Source: an uncultured Bacilli bacterium (GTDB lineage Bacteria > Bacillota_I > Bacilli_A > RF39 > UBA660). From it: a stretch of 30,998 nucleotides of DNA. Where the stretch lies: NCBI GenBank assembly GCA_947629075.1, contig CANRCI010000006.1, positions 1-30,998 of the forward strand, written 5' to 3'. Below the pieces are notes generated by a model. The model searched no databases and had not been told where the DNA came from. It saw only the letters and a program-made list of their open reading frames with translations. The translations under genes and the position numbers were made by a program. Of the stretch, positions 1-7,603 are shown in pieces. The number at the start of each line of letters is the position of its first letter. Positions within the stretch are counted from its first letter, which is position 1.

Positions 1-315
1 GCATGATAGAAGAAATGCTGCCATCGAAGCGGCCATTCCGATGCATATAGTAGAAACGTCACTCTTTACGAAGTTCATCGTATCAAATATGGCCATACCA
101 CTAGTGATGGAACCACCGGGAGAATTTATGTATAGATGAATATCTTTGTGACTTAACGAATCTAAATACAACAGTTGTGCAACAATACTATTTGCACTTA
201 TATCATCTATTTCTCCACTTAAAATGACGATTCGATCTTTGAGTAATCTAGAATAAATGTCGTAACTTCTTTCAGAACCGCCTTCTTTGTCAATAACTAC
301 CGGAACTAAACTCAT
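1..315 (-). CDS. clpP: ATP-dependent Clp protease proteolytic subunit (partial)
   Basis: The first 105 codons of ClpP, the serine peptidase (family S14) that forms the tetradecameric barrel used by Clp ATPases. The reading frame runs off the left edge, so the catalytic His and Asp lie outside the window. The translation begins MSLVPVVIDKEGGSERSYDI, contains the family segment INSPGGSITSGMAIFDTM, and reaches the nucleophile motif GMAASMAAFLL with the active Ser at residue 97, the usual position for the family. The ATG at 315-313 follows an AGGTGA ribosome site (about 321-326). It is divergent from the zinc-ribbon gene at 505. I found no convincing CtsR or CIRCE-type repeat in the 189-base gap, nor a good minus-strand promoter. 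Confidence 0.97.
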   Translation of the reverse strand, partial: MSLVPVVIDKEGGSERSYDIYSRLLKDRIVILSGEIDDISANSIVAQLLYLDSLSHKDIHLYINSPGGSITSGMAIFDTMNFVKSDVSTICIGMAASMAAFLLSC

Positions 316-430
316 TTTTATCACCTATAATTATAATAGTAAAAACCTGCTTTTTTTATACATGAAATTTAACGACGTGAAATTATTTTACCCTTCTATA
401 TGATTAAGATTTTAAATTTAAAGAAAAAAC

Positions 431-458
431 TTTATTAAAGAAATATTTATGTTATAAT
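431..458 (+). promoter_or_regulatory. Promoter of the zinc-ribbon trio (extended -10)
   Basis: TATAAT at 453-458 is preceded by TGT, giving the extended form TGnTATAAT (450-458). The -35 region is poor (TTTATT at 431-436, 16-base spacer), which is acceptable for extended -10 promoters. Transcription would start near 465, about 40 bases before the ATG at 505. The rest of the 316-504 gap shows nothing else that I can identify. Confidence 0.55.
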
Positions 459-504
459 GATATAGTAGAATTAAACTATAGTAAAATAGAAGGGAAGTAG
501 TAGT

Positions 505-1608
505 ATGTATTGTAAAAAATGCGGAAATTTATTAACACCTGGTGATACTGTGTGTAAGAATTGTGGCGAACCAGTAACACCAGTAACTGAACAAAATGTT
601 CCAGGAATGAATCAAATGGGAATGGATCCTAATGCAGTGGGAATGGCTGCGCAAAATAATTTAAATCAACCTGAAATGATGAACATGCAAAGTAATGTTC
701 CAAACGATCAAGTTGGTCTTAATAATATGGCTCAACCAATGGATAACTCAAATGTCAACAATTATAATCCCCAACCAATGGACGCTCAACAGGTTAATCC
801 GCAACCAATTAATCCACAGGGAATGGGTATGAATCCTCAACAACCGATGGATATGAATCAGAATATGCCTCAAACGTCTGATCCAATTGGTTCTCAAAGT
901 AATGTCAATCTTCAAAATGGAAATAAAAAGTCACCATTTATTCTTATCGCTATAATACTTGGAATTATCATTGTCATTTTAGTCGGGGTTGTAGTTTTTA
1001 AAGCTTTATCCGGTGATGACAATAGTAATGTTAACGATAATAATCCTTCAACTAATACAGAAACTAGCACTGAAAACCAAAACGATAATGGCAATGTTTC
1101 TTCAGTGACAAATAGTAATAAAGGAGAATACAAAGGATTTGAATTTGAGGTTCCTAGTGGTTATGTATTCTCAGTTGAAGATGGATATTTACAATTAGTA
1201 AATAATAGTACTTTAGTTGCTGTGATGGGTCAGGTATTAAGTTATCAAAATGTAGCTGCTATTGAAGCAAACACACAAGAATTTATAACAGAATTAAAAA
1301 ATGCAGGATATACTGTTATTTCAAATAATAAAAAGACTTATGGTGGAGCTGAGTGGTATTTATTTGAAGTTCAATTACAAGGTAAAGACCTTACATTTGG
1401 TTTTGTCAATTTAGGAGAAAACTTCTTACTTGAATTATGTATCTACAATGCTGGTGGTAAAGTAATTGATGATCAAATATTTAACGAATTGACAAGTATG
1501 GTAAAATCAGCTACTTATTATGGATCTAGTGAATTCTCTAACTCTGGTGAAAGTGCTTCTAAAGTAACATTTGATTTTGCTAACAATATAGATAAAAAAT
1601 TAAAATAG
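505..1608 (+). CDS. Zinc-ribbon single-pass membrane protein with Met/Asn/Gln-rich linker
   Basis: Function unknown. Residues 1-23 are a zinc ribbon with C3, C6, C17 and C20 (CX2C-X10-CX2C). Residues about 30-140 form a low-complexity linker dominated by Asn, Gln, Pro and Met (about 15 Met). One strong transmembrane helix lies at 144-166, preceded by KK, so the ribbon and linker are predicted to be cytoplasmic and the remainder extracellular. After a Ser/Thr/Asn spacer (about 170-206) there is a compact ectodomain (about 207-340) beginning YKGFEFEVPSGYVF, which I cannot place in a family; it resembles small lipoprotein-like domains only in size. The ATG is preceded by AGAAGGGAAG (488-497). 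The stop codon lies inside the downstream terminator. It is the first of three neighbouring genes with the same N-terminal ribbon, which suggests a shared role. Confidence 0.85.
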   Translation: MYCKKCGNLLTPGDTVCKNCGEPVTPVTEQNVPGMNQMGMDPNAVGMAAQNNLNQPEMMNMQSNVPNDQVGLNNMAQPMDNSNVNNYNPQPMDAQQVNPQPINPQGMGMNPQQPMDMNQNMPQTSDPIGSQSNVNLQNGNKKSPFILIAIILGIIIVILVGVVVFKALSGDDNSNVNDNNPSTNTETSTENQNDNGNVSSVTNSNKGEYKGFEFEVPSGYVFSVEDGYLQLVNNSTLVAVMGQVLSYQNVAAIEANTQEFITELKNAGYTVISNNKKTYGGAEWYLFEVQLQGKDLTFGFVNLGENFLLELCIYNAGGKVIDDQIFNELTSMVKSATYYGSSEFSNSGESASKVTFDFANNIDKKLK

Positions 1609-1629
1609 TTATCGCAAGATAACTTTTTT
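1607..1629 (+). terminator. Intrinsic terminator with GCAA tetraloop
   Basis: AGTTATC (1607-1613) pairs with GATAACT (1618-1624) around a GCAA loop, followed by a T run to 1629. The left arm overlaps the TAG stop of the preceding gene. With only 20 bases to the next ATG at 1650, it may only partly reduce transcription into the protease gene, since no separate promoter fits in that gap. Confidence 0.7.
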
Positions 1630-1649
1630 AAGAATAGTAGTGTGATATT

Positions 1650-3653
1650 ATGATTTGTAATAGATGTGGAAAAGAAGTTACCAATGGTGCTAACTTTTGT
1701 AATTATTGTGGCAATCCTTTAAATAACAATCAACCATCTAATAATCTTTCGTTTAATTTGAGTAAAGGCCAGAAGATAACGATAATTGCTATGATGATTT
1801 TTATTATAATTCTCTTGCTCTTAGCAGTTACAATTAATCCTTCTCAGAGAAATGTAAAAAAAGAAACCCGTACAGTGATGCTTTATATCGTTGGTAGTAA
1901 TTTAGAGACGGAGGGTGGTATTGTCTCCGCTGATCTTGACTCAATAAAACCAGAAAATATCGATTTAGAAAATACCAACGTAATTTTATATACTGGTGGT
2001 ACTAAAGAATGGCATAACTTTATTAAAAATACTGAAAATGGTGTTTACATTTTGAAAAAAGATGGTTTTGAACAGATAGATTCTCAGAAACAATTAAATA
2101 TGGGCGAACCGAGTACCCTATCAAATTTCATTAACTATGTCTACGATAATTATAAAACGGAAAAGTATGATTTAATTTTATATGATCATGGTGGTGCCAT
2201 TGATGGTGCTATATACGATGATATTTCAGTTGATAATCTATCATTGAGTGATATGGATATTGCCTTAAAAAATACTCCTTTCAAAGAAAAAAATAAATTA
2301 GAAGCCGTTTTATTTAGAACTTGTCTAAATGGTTCTTTAGAGATAGCTAATGTCTTCGCTCCGTATTCCAAATATCTAATCGCATCCGAAGAGATTTCTT
2401 ATGGATCTAGGTATAGTGATGTTTTGGGATTTATAAATCTTATCAAGAATAAGGATGATGGAGCTCAATTTGGTTTAAAATATTTAAACCGTTATCAAAC
2501 ACAGATGGATTTGATTGATCCTCATGGTTCAGTCGTAAGAACTTATTCGGTTATCGATTTATCAAAAATTGATGAAGTTAACAAAGCTTTAGATAATTTT
2601 GTTTCCAATATCGATATTCAGAAAAATTATAATGAAATTTCTAAGGTTCGCAATAGTATATATCAATATGGTCAAGAAGAAGAAAACTATGATATGGTTG
2701 ACTTATATAATCTTGCGAACAATCTAGCTAAATATTCTAATGGGTCAGCTTCTAACTTGATGAAAGCTATCGATAATGCGGTAGTATATAACGATACCAA
2801 CGATAAAACTTCTCATGGATTATCGATATATTTCCCTTATAAGGGACAACAGTTATATAAATCGCGTTTTATTAATATATATAATGGTTTAAATTTTTCT
2901 AAAAAGTATAATGATTTCATCAAAAAGTTTAACAATATTCAAAGTGGTGCTACGTCGTTTTCATTTGATATTTCCAAGAATTCACTTAGTTTGAGTAAAA
3001 ATAAGCAAGAAGTATCATTTAAGCTAACTAATGAACAGATGAAAGACTTTGCTGGTGCTACATACACAGTGTTTAAGAAAGATAAAGAACATCCTAATTA
3101 TTATTATTTATTGTATAACTCTAATGATTATAGTATAGGTGAAGATGGTACACTTACTACTAAAATAGATGGCAATATGTTAATGATTGATACTGATGAA
3201 GGTTACCAATACATAACGTCGTTCTACAGAAAAAATGGAAATGGTCAAAGATATAATTTTGGTTCATTATACAATAGTAACTTAGATATTCAGGATGAGA
3301 ATTATACTAATTCAGTAACTTATTACTATGCTTTAGAAGACGGTAAAATCAAGGTATCAGGAGCTAAATTATCAAGTAATAATGAACGAATTGATGGTAT
3401 TTTGTTAGATTTAAAAGATTATACTGATTATTCTATTTATATGTCTGCATATAGAATACTTGATGATAATGGCAATGTAACTGACGAATGGGAAAGTGCC
3501 CCTATAATATATGGATATGAAGAAAAACTTGATAAATTGCAATTTAAATTATCAGGAATAGAAGATACTGATGAAGAATATTATTGTGTATTTGCAATTA
3601 TAGATGTAAACCAAAATATAGATTATTCAAAATTGATTAAGATAGGTGGTTAA
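1650..3653 (+). CDS. Clostripain-family (C11) cysteine protease with zinc ribbon and membrane anchor
   Basis: Predicted membrane-anchored cysteine endopeptidase. Residues 1-23 carry the zinc ribbon C3, C6, C17, C20; a transmembrane helix spans about 43-62; the C11 peptidase domain starts near 73 (RTVMLYIVGSNLE). The clostripain dyad is visible: His180 in LILYDHGGAIDG and Cys225 in VLFRTCLNGSLEIANV, followed by the family segment YLIASEE (242-248). Domain closure is at about residue 425 (HGLSIYFPYKG), and a further roughly 230-residue C-terminal region of beta-rich character has no assignment. Known members prefer Arg/Lys in P1 and mature autocatalytically; whether this one does is not visible. 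Peptidase outside and ribbon inside is the predicted topology. The ATG at 1650 has only a weak ribosome site. It lies between the two other zinc-ribbon genes, with one base between its stop and the next ATG. Confidence 0.9.
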   Translation: MICNRCGKEVTNGANFCNYCGNPLNNNQPSNNLSFNLSKGQKITIIAMMIFIIILLLLAVTINPSQRNVKKETRTVMLYIVGSNLETEGGIVSADLDSIKPENIDLENTNVILYTGGTKEWHNFIKNTENGVYILKKDGFEQIDSQKQLNMGEPSTLSNFINYVYDNYKTEKYDLILYDHGGAIDGAIYDDISVDNLSLSDMDIALKNTPFKEKNKLEAVLFRTCLNGSLEIANVFAPYSKYLIASEEISYGSRYSDVLGFINLIKNKDDGAQFGLKYLNRYQTQMDLIDPHGSVVRTYSVIDLSKIDEVNKALDNFVSNIDIQKNYNEISKVRNSIYQYGQEEENYDMVDLYNLANNLAKYSNGSASNLMKAIDNAVVYNDTNDKTSHGLSIYFPYKGQQLYKSRFINIYNGLNFSKKYNDFIKKFNNIQSGATSFSFDISKNSLSLSKNKQEVSFKLTNEQMKDFAGATYTVFKKDKEHPNYYYLLYNSNDYSIGEDGTLTTKIDGNMLMIDTDEGYQYITSFYRKNGNGQRYNFGSLYNSNLDIQDENYTNSVTYYYALEDGKIKVSGAKLSSNNERIDGILLDLKDYTDYSIYMSAYRILDDNGNVTDEWESAPIIYGYEEKLDKLQFKLSGIEDTDEEYYCVFAIIDVNQNIDYSKLIKIGG

Positions 3654-3654
3654 A

Positions 3655-4632
3655 ATGAATTGTAAAAAATGTGGTTTTGTACTCCAAAATAATAATGGAT
3701 ATTGTCCTAATTGTGGGCATCCTATCGATAATAATAGTGTTAAACGTGAAAGTAAGAAAAAAATTATAGGGATTGTAATTATTGTTCTTGTTGTAATAAT
3801 ATCTTTAGTAATTGGTTTTATGATTGGAAAAAGTACCAATAAAGATGTTAATGGTTCAACTAGTGCTTTAAACAATAATGAAACTAAAAATGATGATGAA
3901 AAAACCAATACTGAAAGTGAAGTTGGAAAAGATACTACCAGTGATAGTGGTACAGAAAAGACGTATACTTATAAAAGATTTGATGTTTCTAAGATTGAAA
4001 AATCTTTAGAAAAACAAGATAATTTATCTAAAAATATTGAGGTAAATGACATTTTCTTTAATAATTTAAAAGCTGACTATTCTAGATTTGAAAACGTTTA
4101 TATATATGGAAAAAACAATAATGCTATTCCAGTTACGGTATTGATTCATATCGATTATTACGATGCTGAAGGATATAGAATTGATAGGGAGACTGTCGAT
4201 GGAGTAATTAAAGCTAATAGTGAATTTGTTTTGTCTTCATATGCCAAAGATGACTCAGTCGATTATAAATCGATAAAACTTACTTATTATGCAACTAATA
4301 TTAAATCTTATTATACCGATATAAAACTAAGTAATAAGGATGTAGTTGCTACTAGGTTAAGTGATGACACTATCGATATAACTGTTCATAATCCATCAAC
4401 AACTAATGAAATTAAAATAGGACAAGTTGGATGTCTATATTATAAAAATAAAAAATTAATATTTGCCATTGCTGCAGGTGTCACTAATATCTCTAAAAAT
4501 GGTTATGGTAAAACATCTTGCTACGAACACCTACTTAATGGTCTAGGTAATACAGATAAAAAATTAATCGATTATGACGATTATCGCGTTATTGCACATA
4601 GTGCTTATGATTATGATAGTGAAAATTACTAG
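3655..4632 (+). CDS. Zinc-ribbon single-pass membrane protein, third of the trio
   Basis: Function unknown. I choose the ATG at 3655, with AGGTGG at 3644-3649, rather than the in-frame GTG at 3646, because it puts the ribbon at the same N-terminal position as in the two genes before it: C3, C6, C17, C20. A transmembrane helix lies at about 37-57 (KIIGIVIIVLVVIISLVIGF), then a low-complexity acidic and Ser/Thr/Asn spacer (about 60-105) and an ectodomain of about 215 residues rich in beta-type sequence and Tyr/Asp. The middle of the ectodomain (VYIYGKNNNAIPVTVLIHID) has the look of an immunoglobulin-like or FxLYD-type fold, but this is only an impression. Its start almost touches the stop of the protease gene, so the two are very likely translated from one message. 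Confidence 0.85.
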   Translation: MNCKKCGFVLQNNNGYCPNCGHPIDNNSVKRESKKKIIGIVIIVLVVIISLVIGFMIGKSTNKDVNGSTSALNNNETKNDDEKTNTESEVGKDTTSDSGTEKTYTYKRFDVSKIEKSLEKQDNLSKNIEVNDIFFNNLKADYSRFENVYIYGKNNNAIPVTVLIHIDYYDAEGYRIDRETVDGVIKANSEFVLSSYAKDDSVDYKSIKLTYYATNIKSYYTDIKLSNKDVVATRLSDDTIDITVHNPSTTNEIKIGQVGCLYYKNKKLIFAIAAGVTNISKNGYGKTSCYEHLLNGLGNTDKKLIDYDDYRVIAHSAYDYDSENY

Positions 4633-4647
4633 GTAAGTTAAATATTT

Positions 4648-4676
4648 AGAGGATGGACTTAAAAACCATCCTTTTA
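4648..4676 (+). terminator. Intrinsic terminator after the zinc-ribbon trio
   Basis: GGATGG (4651-4656) pairs with CCATCC (4666-4671) around a nine-base A-rich loop; flanking A-T pairs extend the stem to about 4648. A short T run (4672-4675) follows. Confidence 0.65.
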
Positions 4677-4749
4677 TAATGTCCATTTTATTAGCAATTA
4701 CTAAATTTTATTATTATTCATACAATAAAAAGTGTAAATTACAAAAAAA

Positions 4750-4781
4750 TTGAGCACTAATAGGTTTTAGTATGTTAAAAT
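4750..4781 (+). promoter_or_regulatory. Promoter of the nucleoside kinase-gapA unit
   Basis: An extended -10 TGTTAAAAT occupies 4773-4781. The nearest -35-like hexamer is TTGAGC at 4750-4755, with a long 20-base spacer. The start site would be near 4788, giving a leader of about 20 bases before the ATG at 4809, whose ribosome site is AAAGAGGT (4795-4802). Confidence 0.45.
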
Positions 4782-4808
4782 GTTATTAGGATAGAAAGAG
4801 GTCATTTT

Positions 4809-6470
4809 ATGATAGACAAGAAAGTGAAGGTAAAAGTACTAGGTGAAGAACGTCTAGTATCAGAGGATGCGACATTTGAAGATTTGGCCAAAGAATATGA
4901 AGATAAATTTGCTTATCCCATAATTATGGCTCGTGAAAATTTCACTTATCACGAATTGGATGACAAGATTGAAGGAAATTCAGATATTGAATTTTACGAT
5001 CTATCCAATAGGGAAGCTAATCGCATTTATTTCAACGGATTGATCTTTTTAGTAATATATGCGATTAAAGAATTATATGGCAAGAATACAATTGTGTTTG
5101 TTAGACATACTATTGATAAAGGTTTATATATCGAAGTAAATAAACCATTAACTAAAGAGATGATAAAAAATATTAAAGATAAAATGCAACAGACAGTTAA
5201 GGAAGATCGTAAAATATCGCGACTTACTGTCGATCGTATCGAAGCAATCGAATATTTTGAAAAGATTGGCGATAAAACCAAAGCGGGTATTCTTAAGTAT
5301 AATATCAATACTTACATAACTCTCTATAAATTGGGGAATATCTATGATTTCTTCTTTAGTAAGATGCCGAATTCGACTTCAAAATTGGGAATCTTTGATT
5401 TGGTATATTTGAATGAACATGGATTTATTCTTATGTATCCTAGTCATTATTTTCCTGATAAAATAGGTAAGTATGTTCACCATCCAAAGATGTTTGAAAT
5501 ATTTAATGAATATCATGAATGGGCTAAAATAATGAAAGTTGAAAATGTTACTGATTTAAATCAGATATTAAGTCGTGGTAATATTGGTACTTTGATGCGT
5601 GTCGATGAAACTATTCAGAGTAATAAACTTTTAAATATTGCCCGTGAAATACATCGAAAGAGAGATAAAATTAAAATAATTCTTATCGCTGGTCCATCAT
5701 CATCTGGCAAAACGACAACTAGTTTAAAACTTATCAATTATCTTCGAAGTTTTGGTTTGAGACCTAAAAAGGTATCGATGGATGATTATTTTATCGCTCG
5801 TAAAGATACTCCTAGAAAAGAAGATGGATCTTATGATTACGAATGTCTAGAAGCAGTCGATGTTGAAATGTTTAACGACCATATCGATAAACTCTTATCA
5901 GGTAAAGAGGTTTTAGTACCAACTTACAATTTTATCAAAGGGATTCCAGAATTTTTACGAAAAGAATCACTTGAAAAGAATGAGCTTCTCATTATCGAGG
6001 GAATACATGCTTTAAATCCTAAAATATTGGAAAATATTCCTAAGAGTAAAAAGTTTAAAATATACATCTCACCGATGACTGGTATCAATATCGATAACCA
6101 CAATCGCATTTCCACTTCAGATAATCGCTTGTTACGTCGCATAGTTAGAGATAATCGAACTCGCGGTAATAGTGTCGAAGATACGATTGCTCGTTGGCCG
6201 TCAGTGCGAGAAGGGGAGGAAAAGTATATTTTTCCATATCAAGATGAGGCTGATGTAATATTCAATACCGCTCTTTTATACGAATTGGGAGTACTAAAGA
6301 CTTATGTCGAACCACTTCTATATTCGATTGATCCTCGAAGTGAATATTATGTAGAAGCCAAAAGATTATTAAATATGTTAAAAATATTTCTACCAATGCC
6401 ATCTGAAGAAATACCAGCTGACTCATTGATTAGAGAATTCATTGGTGGAAGTTGTTTTAAAGTAGATTAA
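4809..6470 (+). CDS. TGS-domain nucleoside kinase (uridine kinase/PRK family)
   Basis: Predicted cytoplasmic kinase of the uridine kinase/phosphoribulokinase superfamily, in the long Firmicutes form that carries threonyl-tRNA-synthetase-like domains. Residues 1-65 fit a TGS domain, and about 70-260 fit the tRNA-synthetase second-additional-domain-like region. The C-terminal kinase has Walker A GPSSSGKT (295-302), a SMDDYF segment (323-328) typical of uridine kinases, and IEGIH (396-400) at the Walker B-like strand. Its length (553) is normal for this fused family. It likely phosphorylates a nucleoside, but the substrate is not established by sequence. It precedes gapA by 12 bases and has its own promoter, so the two are presumably cotranscribed. 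Confidence 0.9.
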   Translation: MIDKKVKVKVLGEERLVSEDATFEDLAKEYEDKFAYPIIMARENFTYHELDDKIEGNSDIEFYDLSNREANRIYFNGLIFLVIYAIKELYGKNTIVFVRHTIDKGLYIEVNKPLTKEMIKNIKDKMQQTVKEDRKISRLTVDRIEAIEYFEKIGDKTKAGILKYNINTYITLYKLGNIYDFFFSKMPNSTSKLGIFDLVYLNEHGFILMYPSHYFPDKIGKYVHHPKMFEIFNEYHEWAKIMKVENVTDLNQILSRGNIGTLMRVDETIQSNKLLNIAREIHRKRDKIKIILIAGPSSSGKTTTSLKLINYLRSFGLRPKKVSMDDYFIARKDTPRKEDGSYDYECLEAVDVEMFNDHIDKLLSGKEVLVPTYNFIKGIPEFLRKESLEKNELLIIEGIHALNPKILENIPKSKKFKIYISPMTGINIDNHNRISTSDNRLLRRIVRDNRTRGNSVEDTIARWPSVREGEEKYIFPYQDEADVIFNTALLYELGVLKTYVEPLLYSIDPRSEYYVEAKRLLNMLKIFLPMPSEEIPADSLIREFIGGSCFKVD

Positions 6471-6481
6471 GGAGGAAAGAA

Positions 6482-7486
6482 ATGAAAAAAGTAGCAATTA
6501 ATGGATTCGGAAGAATCGGAAGACTAGTATTTAGAATAATGGAGGAAGACCCAGAATTAGAAGTAGTGGCAATTAACGATCTAACTGATGCTGAACAACT
6601 TGCTTACTTGCTAAAGTATGATACTAATCATCGCAATTATCGTGTTAACGAAATTAGTTATGAGGGAAATGATATCATCGTTGGTGATCACCGTGTAACA
6701 GTTTATTCAGAGAAAGATCCAGCTAACCTACCATGGAAGGATTTAGGAATTGATTTAGTATTTGAGTGTACTGGATTGTTTTGTGATAAAGAAAAGGCCA
6801 GTGCTCACATCAAAGCTGGAGCTAAAAAGGTTCTTATCTCTGCCCCTGCTAAAGGTGATTTAAAAACAGTTGTTTATAACGTCAATGAAAACATCTTAGA
6901 TGGTGATGAAGAGATAGTATCAGCGGCATCTTGTACTACTAACTGTCTTGCACCAGTATTAAAAGTATTAGATGATAACTTTGGTATTGTTAAAGGGTTC
7001 ATGACTACTGTTCATGCTTATACTAATGACCAAGCAACATTGGATGTAGCTCATAAAAAAGGAATTAAAGCTCGTCGTGGAAGAGCAGCAGGTGCCAATA
7101 TCGTTCCGGCCTCAACTGGAGCTGCCAGTGCAATCGGTGCGGTTATCCCAAGTTTGAAAGGAAAACTAGATGGAGCAGCCATGCGTGTTCCAGTACCAAC
7201 TGGTTCAGTTGTCGACTTAGCTCTTGAACTTAGAAAGAATACAACAGTTGAAGAGATTAACGCCGTACTTAAAAATAACGTCAATGAGACACTTAACTAT
7301 ACCGATGATCCAATTGTATCAAGCGATGTCATCGGATCACATTGTGGTTCTCTAGTAGATGGACTTTCTACTAAAGTTTTAGATGTCGATGGTAGCCAAA
7401 TGGTTAAAGTAGTAGCTTGGTACGATAACGAAATGGGTTATTCATGCCAAATGGTTAGAACTGCTAAACACTTAATGGAATTGTAA
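6482..7486 (+). CDS. gapA: Glyceraldehyde-3-phosphate dehydrogenase, type I
   Basis: Oxidises glyceraldehyde 3-phosphate to 1,3-bisphosphoglycerate in glycolysis (cytoplasm, tetramer). The NAD-binding start is NGFGRIGR (7-14). The catalytic motif is SCTTNCLAP with nucleophile Cys151, and the paired His178 is in TTVHAYTND. The Rossmann acidic residue is Asp33 in AINDLTD, which favours NAD. The loop after TLD reads VA instead of the Leu-Pro pair of classic glycolytic GapA, and the following S-loop is about three residues longer than the B. subtilis GapA form, so cofactor preference is not fully secure. Length (334) is standard. A full AAGGAGG ribosome site (6469-6475) overlaps the stop of the kinase gene, indicating strong translation. 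It is followed by a perfect terminator. Confidence 0.97.
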   Translation: MKKVAINGFGRIGRLVFRIMEEDPELEVVAINDLTDAEQLAYLLKYDTNHRNYRVNEISYEGNDIIVGDHRVTVYSEKDPANLPWKDLGIDLVFECTGLFCDKEKASAHIKAGAKKVLISAPAKGDLKTVVYNVNENILDGDEEIVSAASCTTNCLAPVLKVLDDNFGIVKGFMTTVHAYTNDQATLDVAHKKGIKARRGRAAGANIVPASTGAASAIGAVIPSLKGKLDGAAMRVPVPTGSVVDLALELRKNTTVEEINAVLKNNVNETLNYTDDPIVSSDVIGSHCGSLVDGLSTKVLDVDGSQMVKVVAWYDNEMGYSCQMVRTAKHLMEL

Positions 7487-7490
7487 TTTT

Positions 7491-7515
7491 AAAGTGGATA
7501 TTATCCACTTTTTTT
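7491..7515 (+). terminator. Intrinsic terminator of gapA
   Basis: Perfect nine-base stem AAAGTGGAT (7491-7499) / ATCCACTTT (7503-7511) with an ATT loop, followed by T residues to 7515. Confidence 0.85.
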
Positions 7516-7548
7516 GTGGAAAAATTGTGTCAAAGAAATATCTCGTAT

Positions 7549-7577
7549 CTTTTTCTTTTAAAAATATATGATATAAT
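7549..7577 (+). promoter_or_regulatory. Promoter of pgk (TGATATAAT extended -10)
   Basis: TATAAT at 7572-7577 preceded by TGA (7569-7571) gives a perfect extended -10. The -35 position 17 bases upstream is only T-rich. Start near 7584, 20 bases before the pgk ATG, with AAGGAG at 7591-7596 as ribosome site. Confidence 0.65.
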
Positions 7578-7603
7578 GAATTTGAATATAAAGGAGAATA
7601 GTT

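Noticed and set aside
912..1133. Minus-strand open frame within the first zinc-ribbon gene
   Set aside because: Antisense shadow of the transmembrane helix and low-complexity region; no ribosome site and no recognisable protein. The other short overlapping frames were discarded for the same reason.
4633..4808. Riboswitch or small gene in the gap before the nucleoside kinase
   Set aside because: Only a terminator and a promoter are visible; the predicted leader is about 20 bases, too short for a riboswitch.
7501..7509. DnaA-box-like TTATCCACT
   Set aside because: A single near match that forms the right arm of the gapA terminator; no cluster of boxes or AT-rich unwinding region nearby.
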